Assembly: GCA_945875335.1 (NCBI GenBank)
Contig: CAMCKD010000001.1
Location: 294,643 to 358,642, forward strand
Source: an uncultured Clostridia bacterium
GTDB taxonomy: Bacteria; Bacillota; Clostridia; Oscillospirales; Oscillospiraceae
Direction: 5' to 3'
Length of the DNA stretch: 64,000 bases
In this document: positions 39,161 through 46,997 of the stretch, piece after piece
How the letters are laid out: each line of letters begins with the position of its first letter
Numbering within the stretch: position 1 is the stretch's first letter
Notes under the pieces: model-generated
Databases searched by the model: none
Seen by the model: the letters and a program-made list of their open reading frames with translations, nothing else
What the model was told of the DNA's origin: nothing
Made by a program: the position numbers and the translations under genes

Positions 39161-40879
39161 ATGGGAAAACCAGAGAAACAATTTGGAGATACATTCACGC
39201 CATATCGAAATGCCGGAGGATTCTTTACGGTATCTTCTCGTCAATTCAAAAGGATTATTGCTTCATTCATTTCATTAGTGACAATTCTATTATCGCTTTC
39301 TCAGACTTCAGTTTTCTCGGAATCATTTTTCTCTTTCAATGCAAATGACATAAATGGATTCAATCCTGAAACGAACTCTTCATTTTCCTATAGCGGCATC
39401 AATTTTGAACTCCCAGACTACTACAAGAAATTTTCATTTGACTCTCAACCTGATAAAAGTGCTTTTTTTGCAGATAATCTTATAAATAAGGCTTTTCAAT
39501 TAGCCTTTTTTGAAGAAAATTCTGTCATAGCGCAAAATCCAGAACTCTATATTGATATTTATATCCAGTCGGGATATAAAGCATCAGATGATAATAAGAT
39601 TTCATATTCTTCCTATAATATGACAATAAATGGAATTGATTTGTATTTAGTCTTCCCAGAAAAAGGGCTCTTGGAAGAATTCTACACGATATATACATTC
39701 TTAATCCCTGAAAATTCTTCTAATTCCGTTATTCTTGTTTTTTTACAATCAAAATCCAGTCAAGTTAATTATTATCAGGATTTTATTAAGGTTCTTTGGA
39801 CAGCCACACCAACTAATTCTTCTATTCCACCCCTTACTCCATATCCTGCTGAGAACTTTCTTGACCTCCCATTACAGAATATTACCAGTCTTCAGTCTGA
39901 ATCATATCATTCTGCCGAAAAAGATTCCACCCTATCAGGCATGATATTCTATGTGGATGGCGTCGTGACTTCTGTTGGAACCTGGGAAGATACCTGTAAA
40001 TCAATCAAAGTAACATCCGACATTGAAAACAAGGACGGAACGTTTGTTACAATACAAAACGATCTCGGATATGCTATTTTCTCAGAACCAACAGAGAGCA
40101 ATATTACTCTTCCTACAGAAGGTTCAAATGTTAGGTTCTATGGTCAATATATCGGATATGATGAAGATGTCGGAGCTGCAATCCTTGATATTAACCCTGA
40201 TTACGACATCATGCCAGAGGGGAACAAACAACCAAAACCAGAAATTACATTCAGAAACATCCCTTGGGGAACAAGCTATCCAGATGCCACATCTGCTATC
40301 CCTGAGATAGCCTTTGCTCCCTTCAGCGGAGAAATCTTTAAGACTTATTCAATTGACCAAATTATCACAGGAAAAGGAATCACTTTTGAATACACCGACA
40401 TCAACATTTCTGCTTCGAGCATTGCAAGCTCGATTTCTGTCGCTGGATATGAAACGTCGAAAGTAGAACTATATTTTGCGTATACTCCTAAAAATGGAAA
40501 ATTGACAAAGAAAGAGGAAGATACGGCCCTATATGGAGCTATGTATGAATTTGAACCAGTCAATACCGAATCCATGAGCAAAGACCTATTGCAAAAACTC
40601 TCTTCTGTCTATGGAGAACCTGATTCTACTTCATATGACAGTAATATCTTCGGAGGCATAACCAAGTATACATATTGGTCTGGAGCAAATAATACGCTTT
40701 TGGTATTGTGTGTTCAGGATGAAAGTAACAGCTCCTGGAAATCCAGCGAGAAAGTCAGAATCATCTATGCCTGGAGGGATGGAGATGAACTCCTTCAGCA
40801 AGCAAGTGACTGTCTCAAGGAAGAAGCTATACGTTCAGAAGAATCAAAATATGGCAATGGAAATGTAAACGGCCTATAA
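39161..40879 (+). CDS. Exported or membrane-anchored moron protein
   Basis: 572 residues. A 28-residue cytoplasmic start is followed by one hydrophobic helix (IIASFISLVTILLSLSQTS) acting as signal anchor. The rest is extracellular, Ser/Asn-rich. Residues 270-365 (LSGMIFYVDGVVTSVG to VRFYGQYIGYDED) look like an OB-type barrel, and the C-terminal 200 residues form a lipoprotein-like domain starting IPWGTSYPDAT. It is the only long plus-strand gene between the repressor and the window edge, with its own promoter and terminator, which suggests expression in the lysogen and an effect on the host surface. No family recognised. Confidence 0.8.
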   Translation: MGKPEKQFGDTFTPYRNAGGFFTVSSRQFKRIIASFISLVTILLSLSQTSVFSESFFSFNANDINGFNPETNSSFSYSGINFELPDYYKKFSFDSQPDKSAFFADNLINKAFQLAFFEENSVIAQNPELYIDIYIQSGYKASDDNKISYSSYNMTINGIDLYLVFPEKGLLEEFYTIYTFLIPENSSNSVILVFLQSKSSQVNYYQDFIKVLWTATPTNSSIPPLTPYPAENFLDLPLQNITSLQSESYHSAEKDSTLSGMIFYVDGVVTSVGTWEDTCKSIKVTSDIENKDGTFVTIQNDLGYAIFSEPTESNITLPTEGSNVRFYGQYIGYDEDVGAAILDINPDYDIMPEGNKQPKPEITFRNIPWGTSYPDATSAIPEIAFAPFSGEIFKTYSIDQIITGKGITFEYTDINISASSIASSISVAGYETSKVELYFAYTPKNGKLTKKEEDTALYGAMYEFEPVNTESMSKDLLQKLSSVYGEPDSTSYDSNIFGGITKYTYWSGANNTLLVLCVQDESNSSWKSSEKVRIIYAWRDGDELLQQASDCLKEEAIRSEESKYGNGNVNGL

Positions 40880-40880
40880 A

Positions 40881-40923
40881 AATCCCCCCTTGCATTGAGG
40901 ATTCCTCAATACAAGGGGGATTC
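40881..40923. terminator. Bidirectional terminator between convergent genes
   Basis: A near-perfect stem of about 20 bp joins 40881-40900 with 40904-40923. It ends the moron gene (+) and the four-HTH gene (-). Confidence 0.85.
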
Positions 40924-40945
40924 TTCTTGCTCTTCATAACAGATA

Positions 40946-41860
40946 TTAGTTTGCTGACTTGTATTCAAACTCATACCCTAATATACCAATCAGTCCCAGG
41001 AAATCTCCTGCCCGAATACTTCTCTTTGTCAATCTTTGATTGAGCTGGTTTGTGTCCCATCCTACTTTCTTGCAAAGAGATGCCTTTGTCAATTCCTCTC
41101 TCTCCATGAGAGCTATCACAATTTCATTGCTTCCATATTCATTCCGCTTGAACAGCTTGGTAATGTCGATAATCTGTTCTCCTTGTTTCGTGATAGATAT
41201 TTCCATCCCGGCAAATACCATCATGTCGAAAAAGTCATCTGCCAGCATTGTATTCTTCCTGATTTTCTGGTTGAGCTGGCTCAAGGTGATTCCAAAATAA
41301 TCTGCAACCGCAGTCTGGGTCACTCCAACAGACTTTAATGAGCTGCGGATAATATCAGCGGTTTCTGCTCTATCGAGACTGTTTTTTTCACTTTCCCAAT
41401 TGTCAGAGATATATTCAACTTCGCCAGTTTTCTGATTCGTAACCACCAATTTGAAATTGTAGGTTGTCAGTATTTCAATAAATTCTTCCAGCCTGAAAGA
41501 ATCTCTCTCTATTTTGTGCATGAAGTGGTTAAGTGTCATTTTAGCGGCTCTTGCTATATCAATCTTTTTGTAGTTCCCTGCCTTGATAATGCTCTCTATC
41601 GTATTTCTGGTCGCACCACAGAAAGAATCTTCTTCTGTTCCACAATCAGAGATAACAGACTGAACCCCATCTGGGTTTAATATCGATACTGAATACCCAA
41701 CAGCATTCATCAGGAAAATAAACTCATCGGATTTGATTTCAGAATTGTTCATCCTTCCATATACCTTGAAATAAGTCCATCCAACGATAGATGCCAATTC
41801 TCTCATCCCGATATTCTTTTTTGTCATTATATTCCCTAAAATTTCCCTGGATAATCCCAT
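40946..41860 (-). CDS. Regulator with four tandem HTH-like repeats
   Basis: 304 residues, ATG at 41860 (SD AGGAGGA); upstream in-frame codons overlap the promoter region. Four related units of about 60-75 residues start near residues 5, 80, 160 and 240. Each has an XRE-like core (ELASIVGWTYFKVYGRMN; DIARAAKMTLNHFMHKIE; AVADYFGITLSQLNQKIR; SLCKKVGWDTNQLNQRLT) followed by a conserved ...F...G... ending. Single-unit relatives are common in Clostridia. Four linked HTHs could bind repeated operators. It has its own promoter and lies next to the moron gene. Confidence 0.8.
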   Translation of the reverse strand: MGLSREILGNIMTKKNIGMRELASIVGWTYFKVYGRMNNSEIKSDEFIFLMNAVGYSVSILNPDGVQSVISDCGTEEDSFCGATRNTIESIIKAGNYKKIDIARAAKMTLNHFMHKIERDSFRLEEFIEILTTYNFKLVVTNQKTGEVEYISDNWESEKNSLDRAETADIIRSSLKSVGVTQTAVADYFGITLSQLNQKIRKNTMLADDFFDMMVFAGMEISITKQGEQIIDITKLFKRNEYGSNEIVIALMEREELTKASLCKKVGWDTNQLNQRLTKRSIRAGDFLGLIGILGYEFEYKSAN

Positions 41861-41940
41861 GTTTTCCTCCTTCTTAAAATCTTTTTTACACAAAGTAAAA
41901 AAGCGTAGCATCCATTCCACACGCATCATCGTATGGAACA

Positions 41941-41968
41941 AGTATACCACGCTTTTATTTATTGTCAA
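41941..41968 (-). promoter_or_regulatory. Promoter of the four-HTH gene
   Basis: TTGACA (41963-41968), 16-bp spacer, TATACT (41941-41946). It sits just after the stop of the 41976 gene. A GCGTGG/CCACACGC-type partial repeat lies in the leader. Confidence 0.75.
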
Positions 41969-41975
41969 TATTTAT

Positions 41976-42173
41976 TCAATGACTGCCAAATTCCCATTCT
42001 CGGAGCAATCTTGCTATCGAAGTATATCTCAGTTCTTTTCCTGAACTCAGTTTCAAGAATAGTGTAGGCTTTCCTCTGAAATAAATAGCCTTTAATGTTG
42101 CATCAAATTTATCCCCGATTTCTATATCAGATTTCTCATCATGTATCAGAAATCCCTTAAATTTTACCAGCAT
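41976..42173 (-). CDS. Small phage protein
   Basis: 65 residues. LVKFKGFLIHDEKSDIEIGD and ATLKAIYFRGKPTLFLKLSSG form a beta-rich, OB- or barrel-like pattern. GTGG SD. Downstream of the tRNA region. Confidence 0.65.
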   Translation of the reverse strand: MLVKFKGFLIHDEKSDIEIGDKFDATLKAIYFRGKPTLFLKLSSGKELRYTSIARLLREWEFGSH

Positions 42174-42224
42174 ATTTTCACCACTTATCGATTCAATCTC
42201 AACTATTCACGCTTTCACATTGGA

Positions 42225-42327
42225 ATCTGCTGGAATAATCCATATGTCTTACTCAACGCCTAGACACAACATTCTGCGTTGCCTCTCCTTATCCACGCCT
42301 CAGACGTATAAGACGATTCCAGCAGAT
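42225..42327 (-). ncRNA. Candidate structured RNA element
   Basis: Nested complementary arms: a 12-bp outer helix (42225-42236 with 42316-42327), a 6-bp inner helix (GTCTTA with TAAGAC, just inside) and a CAACGC/GCGTTG helix in the centre. No coding frame is credible. It lies between the tRNA-Met and the 41976 gene. The remainder of 42174-42535 shows nothing else recognisable. Function unknown. Confidence 0.5.
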
Positions 42328-42535
42328 ACCCAACACGGAACTTTTCAGCCCTACGCCACTGCATTGGTCGTATCCGTTTCTTTATATATCCGGTGCCAGA
42401 TTCCCATGAAAAACAACATTGAACGGAAGGAAATTAGTAGGAGGTGATTTCTGGAGAAACCTCTGGCTCTTTGATGATGCAGCATCAAATCGTCTGGCAT
42501 TTCTGGATTTGGCTTCCACAGCATACCAAGCTGCA

Positions 42536-42611
42536 TGGGTGCGGAGGTAGGACTCGAACCTACGACATTCAGCTTATGGGGCTGACAAGCTTCCATCTGC
42601 TCTACTCCGCT
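42536..42611 (-). tRNA. tRNA-Met (anticodon CAU), phage-encoded, atypical
   Basis: A 76-nt cloverleaf with encoded CCA: D stem GAGC, anticodon stem UCAGC/GCUGA with loop CCCAUAA, T arm GUAGG UUCGAGU CCUAC. Oddities: C at position 33 in place of the near-universal U, A1 opposite A72, and C at the discriminator. The anticodon stem lacks the three G-C pairs of bacterial initiators, so it is probably an elongator, or an Ile tRNA if the anticodon is modified. Confidence 0.85.
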
Positions 42612-42616
42612 ATATA

Positions 42617-42706
42617 TGGAGGAGGGTGTGGGATTTGAACCCACGGATGGTTTAATCCATCAACGGTTTTCAAGACCGCATCCATAAGCCGCTCGGACAA
42701 CCCTCC
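42617..42706 (-). tRNA. tRNA-Ser (anticodon UGA), phage-encoded
   Basis: A 90-nt class II tRNA with a long variable arm (GAUGG/CCAUC), acceptor GGAGGGU/ACCCUCC, loop CUUGAAA with anticodon UGA, and encoded CCA. It lies five bases upstream of tRNA-Met, at the 3' end of the large noncoding transcript. Confidence 0.92.
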
Positions 42707-42714
42707 ATTATCCA

Positions 42715-43210
42715 ATAAGCGTGGGCCAGTCTCTCCCGGCTGTCAAGCTGCCGCTTCTGCCTCTGCTTCGAGTTCCGTAAACGAGCGGTTGCCCCATCCC
42801 CGTATTCCCCTCCGGTTGGATGGTACATCATGGGCTAGCTCCATGGGGGCCTGATACTGGGCCGGGATTTCGCTCCCAGCGGGCGGTCATGCCTTAAAGT
42901 CAAGCACAAACACAACTCAGTTTTAAGTCAAACTTGCAAACTCACGTTTTTTCTCTAACGTTTGAAAAAGGCGCAGCCCATCAGCGCTATTCACATCAGC
43001 GGCTCCTCGCCCTGCATTGCTGCATTGTTCCGCCTTGGGGCTGGTAGCTGGTTTCCGCCAGCCACGGGAATGTCTTTCCATTCTGTCTAGCGATTAAGGT
43101 GACGTATGAAGTTGTACCCCGACATTCGCACTTCATGTCGGTTATGAATAACCATCTGGTTAATTCATCTGGAATTAAAATAGCGGTTCTATGCCGCATC
43201 CCCTTCGGAC
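42715..43210 (-). ncRNA. Candidate large structured phage RNA (ROOL/GOLLD-like context)
   Basis: About 500 nt with no credible gene lies between SSB and two tRNA genes, behind its own perfect promoter (43217-43245). The minus-strand RNA has many strong local helices: GUGGCUGG/CCAGCUAC with a 6-nt loop (43044-43065), GGGA/UCCC closing GCGAAA (42864-42877), CAUGG/CCAUG (42829-42845), CCAUCC/GGAUGG (42794-42823) and a leader GCGG/CCGC hairpin. ROOL and GOLLD RNAs are giant structured RNAs of Firmicutes phages, typically placed beside tRNAs. Length and setting fit ROOL best. I cannot align to the published consensus, so identity is inferred. Confidence 0.65.
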
Positions 43211-43245
43211 AGATGAATTATACTCCATCTTTCGCCTTTTGTCAA
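43152..43245 (-). promoter_or_regulatory. Promoter and operator-like element of the large RNA
   Basis: TTGACA (43240-43245), 17-bp spacer, TATAAT (43217-43222). The element CCATCTGGTTAATT is at 43152-43165 with the full dyad TAACCA-TC-TGGTTA, inside the transcribed region. Confidence 0.85.
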
Positions 43246-43263
43246 TATGCTCTGAGATATTTT

Positions 43264-43695
43264 TCAGAACGGGAAGTCTTTATCTTCTCCAACAATGCTC
43301 CCATAGTCTTCCATCTCATTACTCTGTCCATAAGCATCATATTCGGAAGGCTCATCCTTAACGGATTCCTCTTTCCTTTTGGAGTCTCCAAAATAAATGC
43401 GCTCAACATTTATCTCACTGGCTCTGCGCTTATTCCCATCCTTGTCAGTATAGTTCCGTACCTGGAGTCTCCCGTATACTACCGCCATACTCCCTTTGGA
43501 GAAATACTTCTCGATGAATTCAGCGGTGTTTCTCCACGCAACACAATCAATGAAGTCAGTTCCCCTTTCCTGCCCTTCAGGAACGTAATCACGATCAACA
43601 GCGAGAGAAAAACTTGTGACAGCTACACCGCTCGGTGTCCTTCTCAGCTCGGGGTCTCTTGTAAGCCTTCCCATAATTGTAATGTTATTCAGCAT
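43264..43695 (-). CDS. ssb: Single-stranded DNA-binding protein
   Basis: 143 residues. MLNNITIMGRLTRDPELRRTPSGVAVTSFSLAVDRDY, FIDCVAWRNTAEFIEKYFSKGSMAVVYGRLQVRNY are the OB-fold signature. The acidic C-terminus ends EDKDFPF, the partner-binding tail. Last protein gene of the replication operon. Confidence 0.95.
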   Translation of the reverse strand: MLNNITIMGRLTRDPELRRTPSGVAVTSFSLAVDRDYVPEGQERGTDFIDCVAWRNTAEFIEKYFSKGSMAVVYGRLQVRNYTDKDGNKRRASEINVERIYFGDSKRKEESVKDEPSEYDAYGQSNEMEDYGSIVGEDKDFPF

Positions 43696-43717
43696 AATTA
43701 TCCTCCAATTTTATATT

Positions 43718-44443
43718 TCAGATTTCATTCAGGTCAGGCTCTCGTTCATCATATCCTTCAAACCTTCCCCTTGTTCCATTATATCCATATGTTTGTTTGA
43801 TTGCGTCATCGATGTAGATAGGTGCTATCTTGTATTTTTCATCAAAATCCTCCTGAATCATATCATGACATTCCATATGATGCTTCCTGCAAAGAGGCTC
43901 CATCCTCATTCCAGCCTGATCTACCAACTTCCGTTTGTGCCTGATTCCTATCCTATCCCAATGATGCCCCTCAGCGCTTAGTCCACATACGCAGCATTTC
44001 TTTCTGACTGCACAGGCATAAACGTAATCGTATATGTCATCTATGAAATCAATCACATTGAAAGAACATGGGATTTCATAATCCAGAATAAACCTAACTA
44101 GATATTTTTGAAAGGCACACGCCAAACTCATCGTGCAATCCGAAAGAGAAAACGTAAAGTCAGGCTTGAGTAATTCCTCAGAAGCAAAATTCTTCTTCAG
44201 AATTTCCTTCGTCCTTGTAGTCCCTTCCCCTGTGTATGAGGCAATCTCTCTGATAAATTTGTAACACGACTTTCTTTGTCCATCAGATATTCTTCGGTTG
44301 TCTATCAATTCGACTTTGCAAAACTTGTAATCTCTTTTGCACATCGTGAAGACATCTTCATACCTAGCTCGTATTAGTAACTCAGATGATTTCTCATCAT
44401 AGCCAACAATACGTCCGCTTATGACATCAATCGGACTTTTCAT
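43718..44443 (-). CDS. Putative HNHc nuclease
   Basis: 241 residues, ATG at 44443. The C-terminal half has CCVCGLSAEGHHWDRIG...AGMRMEPLCRKHHMECHDM, an HNH/zinc nuclease core of the type found with phage RusA and SSB genes. N-terminal 120 residues are helical. A recombination or repair role is likely. Overlaps rusA by 17 bases. Confidence 0.85.
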   Translation of the reverse strand: MKSPIDVISGRIVGYDEKSSELLIRARYEDVFTMCKRDYKFCKVELIDNRRISDGQRKSCYKFIREIASYTGEGTTRTKEILKKNFASEELLKPDFTFSLSDCTMSLACAFQKYLVRFILDYEIPCSFNVIDFIDDIYDYVYACAVRKKCCVCGLSAEGHHWDRIGIRHKRKLVDQAGMRMEPLCRKHHMECHDMIQEDFDEKYKIAPIYIDDAIKQTYGYNGTRGRFEGYDEREPDLNEI

Positions 44444-44876
44444 TATTTTCAAACCTTTTCATCATTGTCAGCTCCTTAATCAAGACATCAACTCTGGGCT
44501 GCTCATCATACCATTTGCAGACCATCAATTCTACCACTTGGGCATCATCATGGTATGCTATCTTATTTAAGGCATCCAGGATGATTTTTGCAATGTTATC
44601 ACAGTCCCTTTTTATAACTGGTCTGAGTTCCCCAGTCTCCATCATCTTCCGATTTTTCTTTGATGTTGATTTTGGGATTCCGAAATACGCATCCATTCTT
44701 ACAGATAAAGCGATATGGTTTGGAAAGAAATAATTCTCTGTGTTAGTACGATATGATAGACGTACCCAGTTCTCATATTCGACGGTCGCTTGTGGTGTAT
44801 ATGTATGCCCATTTCGCATGAATCGAGGTCGGCCTTTTCCTTTCGGCTCTCCTGGAATCGAAAACCTAACTTGCAA
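44427..44876 (-). CDS. rusA: RusA-like Holliday junction resolvase
   Basis: 149 residues. FSIPGEPKGKGRPRF at the start, then KRDCDNIAKIILDALNKIAYHDDAQV with the catalytic Asp cluster. Resolves four-way DNA junctions made by RecT-type recombination and replication. Confidence 0.93.
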   Translation of the reverse strand: MQVRFSIPGEPKGKGRPRFMRNGHTYTPQATVEYENWVRLSYRTNTENYFFPNHIALSVRMDAYFGIPKSTSKKNRKMMETGELRPVIKRDCDNIAKIILDALNKIAYHDDAQVVELMVCKWYDEQPRVDVLIKELTMMKRFENNEKSD

Positions 44877-44884
44877 ATTCTCAC

Positions 44885-45706
44885 CTACAATCCTAGTCTC
44901 AACTTAACGTCCATATAACTCTTTTTTGCTTCGTTCCTTCTTCTGCTTCCGCATTTAATTTCAACTGGGAAGCATCTTTCGAGGATTCTATCACAAATTC
45001 TCTCCATCATAATGCTATCAGGATTCTTAAAATCCTCTGATGTAAGGTTAGTCGTGATAATCATTGGCAGACCAGATGTGCATCGCTTGTCGATAATATC
45101 AAAAACAATCTCCTGCATATACTCACTTGTCCGCTCTGTCCCGAGGTCATCAATTATCAACAAATCATAACGATTTAGGCTGCTGATAAATTCATTCTTG
45201 TCTACTCCAGGAGCTTGAATGGAATTCACCAGAGTTGAAAAATTGCTCATATATGCTGAATATCCATTCTCAATAATCCGGTTGGCAATACAAGCAGCGT
45301 AGAAACTCTTTCCGGTTCCTACAGGCCCATACATAAGGATTCCTTTTGATTCTTTCAAAAAGTCCCCGAACTGGTCAGCATATCTAGCCATAGCATCTGA
45401 GAATCTTGGATTTGCCCTATCGTCATTCTCAAAGTTCCATTCCCTCATAGCTCTTTGAGGAAAACAGACCCGTTTCTTCCTGTCAATCAATTCAGCTTTC
45501 TCTCTGTCCTTGAATTCCTGAGACTTTTGTTCATCGCACTTGCAAGCACAATGGACTTCTATCTCTTTGTCAGAAAGCTTAATGATTGTCCGTGTTTTGG
45601 CATTGCATTTCAAACAACGGTATGTACCATCTTCGTCACGATATTCTGTTTCTGAAGGTTTTGTTTTTGCTGCAATCGAAGCAATCACACTGTCGAATCC
45701 ATTCAT
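44885..45706 (-). CDS. DnaC-like helicase loader ATPase
   Basis: 273 residues. N-terminal zinc-like Cys set (CLKCNAKTRT...CACKCDEQ), then GILMYGPVGTGKSFYAACIAN (Walker A), RYDLLIIDDLGTERTSEYMQE (Walker B) and a sensor segment TTNLTSEDFKNPDSI. Loads the replicative helicase at the phage origin. It directly follows the initiator gene. Confidence 0.93.
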   Translation of the reverse strand: MNGFDSVIASIAAKTKPSETEYRDEDGTYRCLKCNAKTRTIIKLSDKEIEVHCACKCDEQKSQEFKDREKAELIDRKKRVCFPQRAMREWNFENDDRANPRFSDAMARYADQFGDFLKESKGILMYGPVGTGKSFYAACIANRIIENGYSAYMSNFSTLVNSIQAPGVDKNEFISSLNRYDLLIIDDLGTERTSEYMQEIVFDIIDKRCTSGLPMIITTNLTSEDFKNPDSIMMERICDRILERCFPVEIKCGSRRRNEAKKSYMDVKLRLGL

Positions 45707-45715
45707 TCAACCACC

Positions 45716-46630
45716 TCACATGATGTCATCCAAATCATTCAATCTTCCTTTCTTTTCTTTCTTGAGGTAATTCCCTTCAATTACCTTCGGAAAATTATCA
45801 GGATGGATAAACCAATCAAACGGAACATGCCAACCACTCGGATTCTCTCCTTTTAACCACGGAGAATGCTCCACGATGCGAATTCCTTCTATTACAACAT
45901 CAAATCCAATTTTCGGATTTTCCAATAAAGCTTTTAGTCGTTTGTATCGTGAAGATTTTGGATTTATACTCCTAACTTGAGATATTCCATATACTGATAA
46001 AGAATTCCATTGTTCGACTACGCTTTCGATTTCAAATCTTCTCTTTGTGTTTTCTGCTTTCCTCTTTTCCTTCTGAGGCTCATTCTCTTCTTTTACTTTT
46101 TCTTGATCTTTTTCTAAAACTGCTTCTTCAACTACATATGAATCTGAGTCTAAGCCTGAATCTGAATCTAGGCCTGAATCTAAACCTAATCCTAAACCTA
46201 AACCTGAGTTTCCATTTTGGTTCCAAGGTGTTTCCATATTGTTTCCATCCCCAATTCCTTTTGTGTCTGGAGATACAGAATGGTTGTAAGTATCAGTATA
46301 CGACTTATTTTCTTTGATGCATAGTTGTGCAAATTCATCTTGATATACCGTAGGGTGATACCTGTCAGATTTAAGAGTATTGTGCATCCTCCAATGCTTG
46401 ATTACGATAACTCCATTGTCAAATCCTATAATGAATCTCTTTGCAAGCAATAACTTTATTTCATCCTCACTGGCACCAATCAATCGTGCAATTCTTTTGG
46501 GATTTCCAACAAACCCATCATCATCTGCCCTCATATTGAGATGAAAATATAATGCTTGTGTTGACAGCGGCATATCCAGAAAAGAGTCACTATCACATAT
46601 CTTCATAGTAAACATTCTTTTATCTGCCAT
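45716..46630 (-). CDS. Phage replication initiator / replisome organizer
   Basis: 304 residues. The N-terminus (DSFLDMPLSTQALYFHLNMRADDDGFVGNPKRIARLIGAS) is the winged-helix start of phage replisome organizers. A low-complexity linker (LGLGLGLDSGLDSDSGLDSDS, positions about 145-165 of the protein) contains tandem repeats. The C-terminal part ends in a DnaD-like segment (WLKGENPSGWHVPFDWFIHPDNFPKVIEGNY). The origin may lie within this gene, as in related phages. Confidence 0.85.
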   Translation of the reverse strand: MADKRMFTMKICDSDSFLDMPLSTQALYFHLNMRADDDGFVGNPKRIARLIGASEDEIKLLLAKRFIIGFDNGVIVIKHWRMHNTLKSDRYHPTVYQDEFAQLCIKENKSYTDTYNHSVSPDTKGIGDGNNMETPWNQNGNSGLGLGLGLDSGLDSDSGLDSDSYVVEEAVLEKDQEKVKEENEPQKEKRKAENTKRRFEIESVVEQWNSLSVYGISQVRSINPKSSRYKRLKALLENPKIGFDVVIEGIRIVEHSPWLKGENPSGWHVPFDWFIHPDNFPKVIEGNYLKKEKKGRLNDLDDIM

Positions 46631-46639
46631 ATTATGCTC

Positions 46640-46867
46640 CTATTTCCTTGTATTCCATTTATTTACAGCAATATATGCAGCCTCATCATCGAACTGATAA
46701 TCTTCATATTCAGTATCAGTATAAACTGATTGAGTTTTTGCCTTACATACTGTGCATTGCACATAGACAAATGAACCCCATGCATTTCCCCTTGATCTGT
46801 TCGCAGAGACATATAACGCTGCCCGCCCTCCGCAAAAAGGACACTCTTTCTTCTCATGTTTTTTCAT
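46640..46867 (-). CDS. Lar-family restriction-alleviation-like protein
   Basis: 75 residues: KECPFCGGRAAL, CTVCKAKTQSV and the final AAYIAVNKWNTRK. Third Lar-like copy. The 130-base gap after it contains no convincing gene. Confidence 0.8.
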   Translation of the reverse strand: MKKHEKKECPFCGGRAALYVSANRSRGNAWGSFVYVQCTVCKAKTQSVYTDTEYEDYQFDDEAAYIAVNKWNTRK

Positions 46868-46997
46868 ATGTTTTTTCTTACCTCATATTCATTCATGTTT
46901 ATATAACAATTATTTCTGTGTAACTTGCAGTATTCATTCATATTTTCTGTTCTTTATCTACAGACAACTTGCCATCATGGACGAATAACATTACATC

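Noticed and set aside
42351-42644. 97-codon minus-strand frame
   Set aside because: It is a translation of tRNA-Met plus flanking sequence.
42996-43199. 67-codon minus-strand frame in the large RNA
   Set aside because: No SD, no recognisable protein pattern, and strong RNA helices in the same stretch.
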